Shown piece after piece: positions 1-7,398 of a stretch of DNA of 23,825 nt. Every line of letters begins with the position of its first letter. Position 1 is the first letter of the stretch. The stretch comes from an uncultured Collinsella sp. (GTDB lineage Bacteria > Actinomycetota > Coriobacteriia > Coriobacteriales > Coriobacteriaceae): positions 1 through 23,825 of the forward strand of contig UQWQ01000026.1 of assembly GCA_900544755.1 (NCBI GenBank). The letters run 5' to 3'. Position numbers and translations under genes: made by a program. The notes beneath the pieces were generated by a model. It saw nothing but the letters and a program-made list of their open reading frames with translations, searched no databases and was not told the DNA's origin.

Positions 1-1
1 C

Positions 2-1741
2 AACCCGCTCTACAAGAAGCCACTGCGTCCGCTACCTGACCGCAAGGTCGCCGGCAAGAGCCCGCTTTCCGACTGCTTTACCACGCCGTGCCGTACGAGC
101 TGCCCCATCCAGCAGGATATTCCCGCCTACCTGGCGGCTGTTGACGAGGGCCGCTACGAGGACGCGCTCAACATCATCATCGAGCGCAACGCCCTGCCGT
201 TCATTACCGGTACCATCTGCCCGCATCCCTGCGGCCGTGCCTGCGAGCGTGCATTCTACGAGCCCGAGGGCGCCCAGATTCGCGCCAGCAAGCTCAAGGC
301 CGCCCGCGAGGCCATGACCGCCGTGCTGCCCAAGCTGCGCGCCCAGGCCATTGCCAACGACGCCGAGCGCAACGTTGCCGTTATCGGCGGCGGCCCGGCC
401 GGTCTGGCGACGGCGTTCTTCCTGACGCGCGCCGGCGTGCCCGTCACTATCTTCGAGGCCCGCGACTCTCTCGGCGGCGTGGTCCGTCACGTGATCCCCG
501 AGTTCCGTATCGCGAGCGACGATATCTCCCACGATGCCGAGCTCTGTCTGGCCTTTGGCGCCAAGGTGCAGCTCAACGCCCGCGTGGAGTCCATTGACGA
601 GCTCAAGGCCCAGGGCTTTACCGACGTAGTCGTGGCCACTGGTGCCTGGATGCCCGGCTCTGCGGGCCTGGGCGAGGGTGTCGAGCTCGACGTGCTGGAG
701 TTCCTCGAGGCCGCCAAGAAGGGCGAGAAGCTCGAGCTGGGCGAGGACGTCGTGGTCATCGGCGCCGGCAACACCGCCATGGACGCGGCCCGCGTGGCCA
801 AGCGCCTTGCTGGCGTGAAGAACGTGCGCCTGGTGTATCGCCGCACCAAGAAGCAGATGCCCGCCGACGAGGAAGAGCTCGATCTTGCTCTTGCCGACGG
901 CGTTGAGTTCTGCGAGCTGCTGGCGCCCAAGGCGCTCAACGGCGCCGTGCTGACCTGCGACGTCATGGAACTTGGCGAGCCGGATGCAAGCGGCCGTCGC
1001 AGCCCCGTCGCCACGGGCGAGACCGTCGAGCTTTCCGCCACCACGGTGATCTGCGCCGTGGGCGAGGGCATCGATGCCAGCCTGTACGACGCCGCGGGCG
1101 TCGAGCACGACCGTCGCGGCCGCCTTGCCGCCACCTCCACCGGCGTCGAGGGCGTCTGGGCTGCCGGTGACTGCCGCCGCGGTCCCGCTACCGTGGTCGA
1201 GGCTATCGCCGACGCCGCCGAGGTCGCCCGTGCCATTGCCGGCGTGGACTTTAACAAGTACGCCGACTGCAACGAGCAGGCCGGCCGCGAGGACACCTGC
1301 TACGAGCGCAAGGGATCGCTGTGCCGCGACAAGCGCAACTGCACCAAGACCCGCTGCCTGGGCTGTGGCTCGGTGTGCGAGGTCTGCTGCGATGTGTGCC
1401 CCAACCGCGCCAACGTGGCAATTAAGGTGCCGGGCCTGGCCAAGCATCAGGTCGTCCACATCGACGGCATGTGCAACGAGTGCGGCAACTGCGCCGTGTT
1501 CTGCCCCTACCAGGAGGGTCGTCCCTACAAGGACAAGCTCACCCTGTTCTGGAGCGATCAGGACATGGAGAACTCCGAGAACGAGGGCTTCCTGGCCGTG
1601 GACGAGGACCACTTTAAGGCCCGCGTCGCCGGCACGGTCCGCACCGTCTCGGTCGATGCCGTCAACACCGGTCTGCCCGAGGCCGTCCGCCTGACCATCA
1701 AGGCCGTGCGCGACAGCTATCCGTATCTCCTTAAGAAATAA
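2..1741 (+). CDS. ygfK: YgfK-type flavin/iron-sulfur oxidoreductase, C-terminal part (5' end outside window)
   Basis: The frame is open from base 2, so the gene starts upstream; about 579 residues are visible, while E. coli YgfK is about 1030. The fragment begins with the Cys-rich Fe-S region typical of glutamate synthase small-subunit-like proteins (Cys25, Cys30, Cys34, then a CPHPCGRAC-like cluster). A first dinucleotide-binding motif GGGPAG lies near residues 129-134, a second Rossmann motif (VVIGAGNTAMDAARV) follows, and then a FAD-binding GVWAAGDCRRG motif. The C-terminus carries two more Cys clusters (CLGCGSVCEVCCDVCP and CNECGNCAVFCP). Family knowledge: YgfK is annotated as a putative selenate reductase subunit and is linked to anaerobic purine/uric acid use. 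It probably passes electrons from NAD(P)H through flavin and Fe-S centres to or from the neighbouring hydroxylase; that partner is inferred. The next gene starts 10 bp downstream, so they are probably co-transcribed. Confidence 0.93.
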   Translation, partial: NPLYKKPLRPLPDRKVAGKSPLSDCFTTPCRTSCPIQQDIPAYLAAVDEGRYEDALNIIIERNALPFITGTICPHPCGRACERAFYEPEGAQIRASKLKAAREAMTAVLPKLRAQAIANDAERNVAVIGGGPAGLATAFFLTRAGVPVTIFEARDSLGGVVRHVIPEFRIASDDISHDAELCLAFGAKVQLNARVESIDELKAQGFTDVVVATGAWMPGSAGLGEGVELDVLEFLEAAKKGEKLELGEDVVVIGAGNTAMDAARVAKRLAGVKNVRLVYRRTKKQMPADEEELDLALADGVEFCELLAPKALNGAVLTCDVMELGEPDASGRRSPVATGETVELSATTVICAVGEGIDASLYDAAGVEHDRRGRLAATSTGVEGVWAAGDCRRGPATVVEAIADAAEVARAIAGVDFNKYADCNEQAGREDTCYERKGSLCRDKRNCTKTRCLGCGSVCEVCCDVCPNRANVAIKVPGLAKHQVVHIDGMCNECGNCAVFCPYQEGRPYKDKLTLFWSDQDMENSENEGFLAVDEDHFKARVAGTVRTVSVDAVNTGLPEAVRLTIKAVRDSYPYLLKK

Positions 1742-1751
1742 GGGACCCCTT

Positions 1752-2231
1752 ATGGCCAAATCCATTCAACATAACGTGGCCTACGTTGCCTGCGGAAGCG
1801 GTTGCGCCTCCGCAGGCGGCGACGCCCGCTGCAGCGAAGGCTGCATTGGCTGTGGCGCCTGTGTCACGGCCTGTCCCCACGGCGCCATTGCACTGATTGA
1901 TGGCATCGCCCGCGTGGACCGCTCCAAGTGCACGGGCTGTGGCCTGTGCGGCATGGCGTGCCCGCAGCGCGTGATTGCCTTTGTTCCCGGCTACCAGAAC
2001 ATCCTGGTGCGCTGCAACAACACCGATAAGGGCGCCATCGCCCGCAAGATTTGCGACACGAGCTGCATCGGTTGCGGCATGTGCGCCAAAAAATGCCCTG
2101 CCGGCGCTATCCGCATCGAGGACAACTGTGCCCACATCGACGGTGCGGACTGCCTGTCGTGCGGCATGTGCGCCGTCGTTTGCCCGCATGGCGCCATCCA
2201 CGACCGCACCGGCATCGCCGCCGGCGTGTAG
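1752..2231 (+). CDS. Small polyferredoxin with four 4Fe-4S motifs
   Basis: This 159-residue protein has four CxxCxxCxxxCP motifs: CIGCGACVTACP, CTGCGLCGMACP, CIGCGMCAKKCP and CLSCGMCAVVCP. Each fits one cubane cluster, so up to four 4Fe-4S clusters are expected. No signal peptide or membrane segment is visible, so it should be cytoplasmic. It sits between ygfK (10 bp gap) and the hydroxylase gene (12 bp gap), so one transcript is likely. The RnfB-like arrangement of ferredoxin modules makes an electron-carrier role clear. That it wires YgfK to the molybdenum hydroxylase is inferred from position. E. coli YgfS is a comparable small Fe-S protein in the same functional neighbourhood, but orthology cannot be claimed from sequence reading. 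Confidence 0.92.
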   Translation: MAKSIQHNVAYVACGSGCASAGGDARCSEGCIGCGACVTACPHGAIALIDGIARVDRSKCTGCGLCGMACPQRVIAFVPGYQNILVRCNNTDKGAIARKICDTSCIGCGMCAKKCPAGAIRIEDNCAHIDGADCLSCGMCAVVCPHGAIHDRTGIAAGV

Positions 2232-2243
2232 AAGGGAATCACC

Positions 2244-5021
2244 ATGGCACAGGAATTCACTTTTACCGTTAACGGCGTCGAGCACACGACGACCCAAAAC
2301 AAACCGCTGCTGCGCTACCTGCGCGACGACCTGCACATCCATTCCGCCAAGGACGGCTGCTCCGAGGGTGCTTGCGGCACCTGCACCATTCATGTGGACG
2401 GTGCGGCCGTCAAGGCCTGCGTGCTGACCACCGCCCTTGCCGCCGGCCGCAACATCGTGACTGTCGAGGGCCTGCCCGAGGACGTGCGCGAGGCCTTTGT
2501 GTACGCCTTTGGCGCCGTGGGCGCCGTGCAGTGCGGTTTTTGCATCCCCGGTATGGTCATGGCAGGCGCGGCGCTGATCGCCGAGGACCCCGAGCCCACC
2601 GAGGAGCAGATCAAGTACGCCATCCGCGGCAACGTCTGCCGCTGCACCGGCTACAAGAAGATTATTGAGGGCATTTCGCTGGCCGCTGCGGTGCTCCGCG
2701 GCGAAAAGCAGATCGACGAGGACCTGGAGCGCGGCGACGACTACGGCGTGGGCAAGCGCGCCTTCCGTATTGACGTGCGCAAGAAGGTGCTCGGCGAGGG
2801 CAAGTATCCCGATGACATCGACGAGCTCGATCAGCCGGGTCTGACCTACGCCAGCGCCGTGCGCTCCAAGTATCCGCGCGCCCGCGTGCTCTCCATCGAC
2901 ACCTCCAAGGCCGAGGCCCTGCCCGGTGTGGTGGGCATCCTGCGCGCCGAGGACGTGCCGGTCAACCAGGTCGGCCACCTTATCCAGGACTGGGACGTCA
3001 TGATCGCCCAGGGCGATATCACCCGCTGCGTGGGCGATGCCATCGTGCTGGTGGTTGCCGAGGACGAGGCGACGCTCGAGAAGGCCAAGAAGCTCGTAAA
3101 GATCGATTACGAGCCGCTGGAGCCCGTGCGTAACATTGACGAGGCCAGGGCTGCCGACGCCCCGCGCCTGCACGACAGCTTCTTTGCCTTTGGCAACACG
3201 GTGGAGCTCAAGGACAACGTGTGCCAGAGCCGTCACGTGACGCGCGGCGACGCCGCCAAGGCGCTGGCAGAGAGCGCGTTCACCGTGACGCAGCGCTTTA
3301 CCACGCCCTTTACCGAGCATGCCTTCTTGGAGCCCGAGTGCGCCGTTGCCTTCCCGTACAAGAACGGCGTCAAGGTGCAGTCGACCGACCAGGGTGCCTA
3401 CGACACGCGCAAAGAGTGTGCCCACATGTTTGGCTGGGACAACGAGCCCGAGCGCGTGGTCGTCGAGACCATGCTCGTGGGTGGTGGCTTTGGCGGCAAG
3501 GAGGACGTGTCCATCCAACACCTGGCCGCGCTCGCCGCATATAAGTTCCAGCGTCCCGTGAAGTGCAAGCTCACGCGTGCCGAGTCGCTCGCGTTCCATC
3601 CCAAGCGCCATGCCATGGACGGCACCTTTACGCTGGGTTGCGACGCCGAGGGCAACTTTACCGGTCTGGACTGCGAGATCAACTTTGATACCGGCGCCTA
3701 CGCGTCGCTGTGCGGCCCGGTGCTCGAGCGCGCCTGTACGCACGCCGTCGGCCCCTACAAGTACCAGAACACCGACATTCGCGGTTTTGGCTACTACACC
3801 AACAACCCGCCCGCCGGCGCGTACCGAGGCTTTGGCGTGTGCCAGTCCGAGTTTGCGCTCGAGAGCCTGATCGACTTGCTGGCAGAGAAGGTCGGCCTGG
3901 ACCCGTGGGAGATTCGTTACAGAAACGCCATCGAGCCGGGCGAGGTTTTGCCCAACGGCCAGATCGCCGATTGCTCCACGGCGCTGAAGGAGACATTGCT
4001 CGAGGTCAAGGATGCCTACTATGCGCATCCCGGACACGCCGGTATCGCCTGCGCCATGAAGAACGCCGGCGTGGGTGTGGGCCTGCCCGATGCCGGCCGC
4101 TGCAAGATTCGCGTCGAGGATGGTCGCGCCGTGGTCTATGCCGCCACGTCCGACATCGGCCAGGGCTGCAACACCGTCTTTTTGCAGGACGTTGCCGAGG
4201 CCTGCGGTCTGCCGCTGAGCTGCATTGCCAATGGCGAGTGCTCCACCGAGAACGCTCCCGACTCCGGAACCACGTCTGGCTCGCGTCAGACGGTCGTGAC
4301 CGGCGAGGCCGTTCGCGGCGCCGCCTTCCTGCTGCGCGATGCCATGGTTGGCATCGAGGCCGGCAAGCCTGCGCCTACCGCCCCGGTGAGCGCCCATGGT
4401 GACGGCGTCAAGATCGAGTACGACGACGGTCGTGCCTATCAGCTGCGCACGCAGGAACTCGTCGCCGGCCAGGGCATGCATCCTCAAGATCCCGCGGCCG
4501 CCATCAAGGCGCTCGAGGGATGCGAGTTTGGCTACGTGTATCTGGAGCCGACCGACAAACTGGGCGCCGACGTCCCCAACCCCAAGAGCCACATCTGCTA
4601 CGGCTTTGCCACGCATGTGGTCATTCTGGATGATGACGGCCGCGTGAGCGAGGTCTATGCCGCGCACGATTCCGGCAAGGTGGTCAACCCCATCTCCATC
4701 CAGGGTCAGATCGAAGGCGGCGTGCTCATGGGTATGGGCTATGCGCTTACCGAGGATTGGCCGCTCAAGGACTGCGTGCCCCAGGCAAGGTACGGTACGC
4801 TCGGGCTGTTCCGTGCGCCCGAGATTCCGGATATCCACGCTATTTACGTGGAGAAGGACGAGCTGCTGCCCGTGGCATACGGCGGCAAGGGCATCGGCGA
4901 GATCGCGACGATTCCCACGGCGCCTGCCGTGCAGAACGCCTATCGCGCGTTTGACGGCAAGCTGCGCCCGGATCTGCCCATGGTGGATACGCCGTACAGC
5001 CGCGCTCGTAACCGCGGGTAG
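2244..5021 (+). CDS. xdhD: Selenium-dependent molybdenum hydroxylase, XdhD-type xanthine/purine dehydrogenase
   Basis: The 925-residue protein matches the two-part layout of E. coli XdhD (956 residues). The first 160 residues form the two [2Fe-2S] domains of the xanthine oxidase family: Cys39, Cys44, Cys47 and Cys59 in the plant-ferredoxin fold, and Cys97, Cys100, Cys132 and Cys134 in the helical domain. From about residue 172 the molybdopterin-binding domains follow, with GGGFGGKED near 414-421, an AYRGFGVCQSEFALES segment, and GKGIGEIATIPTAPA near the end. Glu886 in that motif is the expected catalytic base. There is no FAD domain, so electrons must leave through another protein; YgfK and the polyferredoxin upstream are candidates. 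YqeB, YqeC and MocA further right support the selenium-dependent subclass, where a labile Se replaces a sulfur ligand on Mo. Exact substrate (xanthine, hypoxanthine or another purine) is not decided by sequence. GAAGGGA lies just before the ATG. Confidence 0.93.
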   Translation: MAQEFTFTVNGVEHTTTQNKPLLRYLRDDLHIHSAKDGCSEGACGTCTIHVDGAAVKACVLTTALAAGRNIVTVEGLPEDVREAFVYAFGAVGAVQCGFCIPGMVMAGAALIAEDPEPTEEQIKYAIRGNVCRCTGYKKIIEGISLAAAVLRGEKQIDEDLERGDDYGVGKRAFRIDVRKKVLGEGKYPDDIDELDQPGLTYASAVRSKYPRARVLSIDTSKAEALPGVVGILRAEDVPVNQVGHLIQDWDVMIAQGDITRCVGDAIVLVVAEDEATLEKAKKLVKIDYEPLEPVRNIDEARAADAPRLHDSFFAFGNTVELKDNVCQSRHVTRGDAAKALAESAFTVTQRFTTPFTEHAFLEPECAVAFPYKNGVKVQSTDQGAYDTRKECAHMFGWDNEPERVVVETMLVGGGFGGKEDVSIQHLAALAAYKFQRPVKCKLTRAESLAFHPKRHAMDGTFTLGCDAEGNFTGLDCEINFDTGAYASLCGPVLERACTHAVGPYKYQNTDIRGFGYYTNNPPAGAYRGFGVCQSEFALESLIDLLAEKVGLDPWEIRYRNAIEPGEVLPNGQIADCSTALKETLLEVKDAYYAHPGHAGIACAMKNAGVGVGLPDAGRCKIRVEDGRAVVYAATSDIGQGCNTVFLQDVAEACGLPLSCIANGECSTENAPDSGTTSGSRQTVVTGEAVRGAAFLLRDAMVGIEAGKPAPTAPVSAHGDGVKIEYDDGRAYQLRTQELVAGQGMHPQDPAAAIKALEGCEFGYVYLEPTDKLGADVPNPKSHICYGFATHVVILDDDGRVSEVYAAHDSGKVVNPISIQGQIEGGVLMGMGYALTEDWPLKDCVPQARYGTLGLFRAPEIPDIHAIYVEKDELLPVAYGGKGIGEIATIPTAPAVQNAYRAFDGKLRPDLPMVDTPYSRARNRG

Positions 5022-5090
5022 GGTAGAGCGCGGACAGCCATTGCTGACGAGCTGTTCGCGCTCAACGCCAACTGCATAAGCTGCGCCTTT

Positions 5091-5124
5091 GGCCCCAGCT
5101 CCATCGCGAGCCGGGGCCTTTTGT
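5091..5124 (+). terminator. Rho-independent terminator after xdhD
   Basis: GGCCCC at 5091-5096 pairs with GGGGCC at 5113-5118; the adjoining AGCT/AGC bases extend the stem, and TTTTG follows. It lies about 70 bp after the xdhD stop and would close the ygfK-polyferredoxin-xdhD operon. Its 3' half is copied exactly at 9142-9167. Confidence 0.75.
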
Positions 5125-5142
5125 TTGAAGCACCTCCACATA

Positions 5143-5720
5143 CGGAAACTGCGTCCCGGATTTCGGCTCCAGAATGAGACGTACTTTCCGGACGGGGCTT
5201 CAAACGGAAACCGTATCCCGGATTCGACGCTCAGAATGGGATGCAGTTTCCGGATCGGCTCTCAGGCGGAAACTGCGACCCGGAATCGATGCTCAGAATG
5301 GGATGCGCTTTCCGGTAGAGCCTCTGGCGGAAAGTTCATCCCGGAATCCGCACCTGGAATGGGACGCACTTTCCGGAACAGCCCTCAACCGGAAACTGCG
5401 TCCCAGAATTTCGCTTCAGAGTGGGATGCCGTTTCCGGCTGAACCCTCTGGTGGAAAGTTCATCCCAGAATTGACGCTCGGAGTGGGACACGGTTTCCGG
5501 ATCGGCCCTCAGCGGAAACTGCATCCCAGTTTGAGCGTCTATTCCGGGATGCAGTTTCCGCTGGGCGTTCAACCGGAAAGCGTGTCCCGTTCTAGGCCTT
5601 GATTCCGGGACACGGTTTCCGCTAGGCATGCCATCTGGAAAGCGCATCCCGTTTTGAGCACTCAGTCTGGGACATGGTTTCCGCGGGAGCTGCCGACCGG
5701 AAAGCGTATCCCGGTTTGGT
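5143..5720. repeat. Tandem array 1 of 49-bp palindromic units, 61-62 bp period, 9.5 copies
   Basis: Units start at 5143, 5205, 5267, 5328, 5390, 5452, 5513, 5574, 5636 and 5698; the last is a left half only. Each unit is 49 bp with a left arm like CGGAAACTGCGTCCCGGAAT, a variable centre, and a right arm like CAGAATGGGATGCNNTTTCC, so the arms pair imperfectly. Spacers are 12-13 bp and themselves similar (ATCGGCCCTC-like). TTTCCGG of one unit can also pair with CCGGAAA of the next, giving a second folding register. Copies differ by many point changes but keep their length and the paired ends, which suggests selection on structure or recent tandem spread. The array fills the gap between the xdhD terminator and the 3' end of the minus-strand gene at 5749-6747. 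No credible gene lies in 5022-5748. Confidence 0.9.
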
Positions 5721-5748
5721 AGGCAGGCGGGCATAAGCTCAGCGGCCC

Positions 5749-6747
5749 CTACAGGTCTACCTCGTTGAGCCATGTCGGCAGCGCGGTCTGCCGGATACCT
5801 GCCGTCTGCAGCTTTTTGGCGAGCATTCCTGCCGAGCGGACCTCGTTCATGGTAAAGCGCAGCAGAGGGTGACCGTAGAGCGATAGATGCGCCTCGCGCT
5901 GTCGTTCGGCAACGAGCGCCTCGGCGGTGGTGCGTCCGGCCAGCATGGTCTGGTCGGTATATTTGATGAGCCCGTCGAGTTCGCCCAGCGTGAGCTCCCT
6001 GGCTTGACGCTCCCAGGCAAAATCCGTTCGCATGCTTTCGGTCGAATCGAAGGGATCCGTTAGCTCGTATTGAAGTTGGTCGGGTGCAAAGCCGGTCTCG
6101 ATCATGACGGCGCGGGCGACCGATTCCCCGCCGCTCTCGGCGCGCGCGTCAGCATATTGGAGCGTGGTGAGGGCCGTGCGCACCGCGCGGCCGTTGCGAG
6201 CGCCCGCTCGTTTTTCGACTGCTCCCATCAGCTGCTCTCGCGTTAGGCCAAGCTTTGAGATCGCCGAATCGGCAATAGGCATGCCATCGGCAAAACCAGT
6301 TTGCAGCAGACAATCTGTGACCGTTTGGATTGGCGGCGTTACCGATATGCCGGCTCTGCGTATTGCTCCGGCCGGCTCAATCTGGTGCCGCTGAATATGT
6401 GCGCCCGGACGAGCCGACGGCTTTGTCGAGCTGCAAACATGCACGACATTCACGTGTCGCCACGAAACCTCGAGCCCCAGCAGACAGGCGGCCGAAAACG
6501 AGCAGAACGTCCAATCGGGGTGGATGATCGCAAGGGCGCGGATAATCTCGCAATGGCGTTGCGCTCGGTTGAGTTCATCCCAGCGCGTTTTTCGCGCAAA
6601 CAACCCCGGCATGGGCGAGACAACCGTGCCGCCGGTGCGCCGAAGGAGCGCTTTTCGGATCGCCGTGCTCGGGGGAATTAGACAGCGCCCCTCTTGTTCG
6701 GCTTGAGTGAGCAGTTGGTCGATGAGCTGGTCATTGCAATGGGTCAT
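5749..6747 (-). CDS. AbiEi-like N-terminal domain protein with possible PD-(D/E)XK nuclease-like C-terminus
   Basis: The protein has 332 residues and no signal peptide or membrane span. The N-terminal half has the feel of AbiEi-family (type IV antitoxin-like) proteins of actinobacteria: VVSPMPGLFARK, then WDELNRAQRHCEIIRAL and FSAACLLGLE. The C-terminal part carries D242, then GELDGLIKY with E256, D258 and K262, followed by AERQREAHLSLYGHPLLRF. That order resembles the nuclease-like (Vsr/DUF559-like) end seen in many such actinobacterial proteins. Whether it cuts DNA is unknown, and the acidic pattern is only a motif match. AAGGAGG stands 9 nt before the ATG, supporting this start. No adjacent AbiEii-type toxin gene is visible, so a two-gene AbiE system is not supported here. 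The gene is isolated between palindromic arrays 1 and 2, which suggests it moved or was trapped together with them. Confidence 0.7.
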   Translation of the reverse strand: MTHCNDQLIDQLLTQAEQEGRCLIPPSTAIRKALLRRTGGTVVSPMPGLFARKTRWDELNRAQRHCEIIRALAIIHPDWTFCSFSAACLLGLEVSWRHVNVVHVCSSTKPSARPGAHIQRHQIEPAGAIRRAGISVTPPIQTVTDCLLQTGFADGMPIADSAISKLGLTREQLMGAVEKRAGARNGRAVRTALTTLQYADARAESGGESVARAVMIETGFAPDQLQYELTDPFDSTESMRTDFAWERQARELTLGELDGLIKYTDQTMLAGRTTAEALVAERQREAHLSLYGHPLLRFTMNEVRSAGMLAKKLQTAGIRQTALPTWLNEVDL

Positions 6748-6804
6748 GAGCTACCGCCTCCTTTTGGGTAGCAAAAACGTATCAGCTGGAACTTGCCGCT
6801 CAAC

Positions 6805-6831
6805 TGACCAAAAGCTGACCAAAATCTAACC
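6805..6831. promoter_or_regulatory. 11-bp direct repeats upstream of the AbiEi-like gene
   Basis: TGACCAAAAGC, TGACCAAAATC and a partial TAACC follow one another at 6805, 6816 and 6827. The 11-bp step is close to one turn of DNA, so bound proteins would lie on one face. They lie about 60 bp upstream of the minus-strand start at 6747. An operator role is inferred. Between 6832 and 7041 nothing else is recognisable except AT-rich DNA near 6950. Confidence 0.4.
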
Positions 6832-7041
6832 ATGCAGGTAGATGGCCTGGTTTCGGCGACATTTTTACATCCGAATCGGTGGGCGGTAATCGGCGACCTT
6901 GAACGGTAGCGAGTTATGAAGACTGGGTAAGTTTCGGGACGTGTACTTTTTAGAAAAAGAGCATTCTATCTGCTGTTTTGTGTTTCTGGATCGCATATTC
7001 GAAGGCATGTGATAAGGGCTGCGGATCGTCGTCTGTGTCGG

Positions 7042-7275
7042 CGGAAACCGTGACCCGGAATTGCCGCTCGGAATGGGATGCGCTTTCCGGGACGCCCCTC
7101 AACCGGAAACTGCGTCCCAGACTTCGGTCCCAGAGTGGGATGTATTTTCCGGTAGAAGTTTCAGTGGAAACCGCATCCCAGAATTTAGGCTCAGAACGGG
7201 ACGCGCTTACCTGATAGCATGCTTGGCGGAAGCTACGGCCCAGTATTTGGCTCCAGAACGGGATGCGTTTGCCGG
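7042..7275. repeat. Tandem array 2 of the 49-bp palindromic unit, 4 copies
   Basis: Units run 7042-7090, 7104-7152, 7165-7213 and 7227-7275, at the same 61-62 bp period as array 1. The first two keep both paired ends; the third and fourth have decayed right ends (CTTACCTG and TTTGCCGG in place of TTTCCGG). The array lies between the start of the AbiEi-like gene and the control region of the DUF234-type ATPase gene. Confidence 0.88.
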
Positions 7276-7328
7276 GACGGTCCGCGTGCGGTGGTGTAAC
7301 GTCCCTTTTGCGTGGCCCGCTTGTCGAA

Positions 7329-7384
7329 TTACGTTATAGCTAGCTATATTATAGGAAGGTATAATATAGCTAGCTATAACGTAA
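7329..7384. promoter_or_regulatory. 56-bp perfect inverted repeat at the ATPase promoter
   Basis: Arms of 25 nt at 7329-7353 and 7360-7384 are exact reverse complements around the 6-base loop GGAAGG. Each arm contains its own 14-bp palindrome TATAGCTAGCTATA. The right arm includes TATAAT, a possible -10 box, and the gene's ribosome site (AAGGAAGGA) follows immediately with the ATG at 7399. The element is far more AT-rich than its surroundings. It could be a double operator for autoregulation, a cruciform, or a recognition site for the encoded ATPase-nuclease; the sequence does not choose. Confidence 0.8.
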
Positions 7385-7398
7385 AGGAAGGATAGCCT

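Noticed and set aside
1731..5141. A 1136-codon open frame on the minus strand opposite the polyferredoxin and xdhD genes, and similar long antisense frames opposite ygfK, ygeY, ygeW and yqeA
   Set aside because: They mirror well-recognised + strand genes and arise from strong C/G third-position bias, which removes stop codons from the opposite strand. Their Gly/Ala/Val/His-rich translations show no domain.
5143..5720. CRISPR array
   Set aside because: The repeat is the long 49-bp part, varies at many positions and is itself a palindrome, while the 12-13 bp spacers resemble each other. No cas gene is in the window.
5089..5773. Open frames on both strands across array 1 (up to 145 codons)
   Set aside because: They run through the palindromic repeat. 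The 61-62 bp period is not a multiple of three, so the reading changes from unit to unit, and no frame has a ribosome site or recognisable protein.
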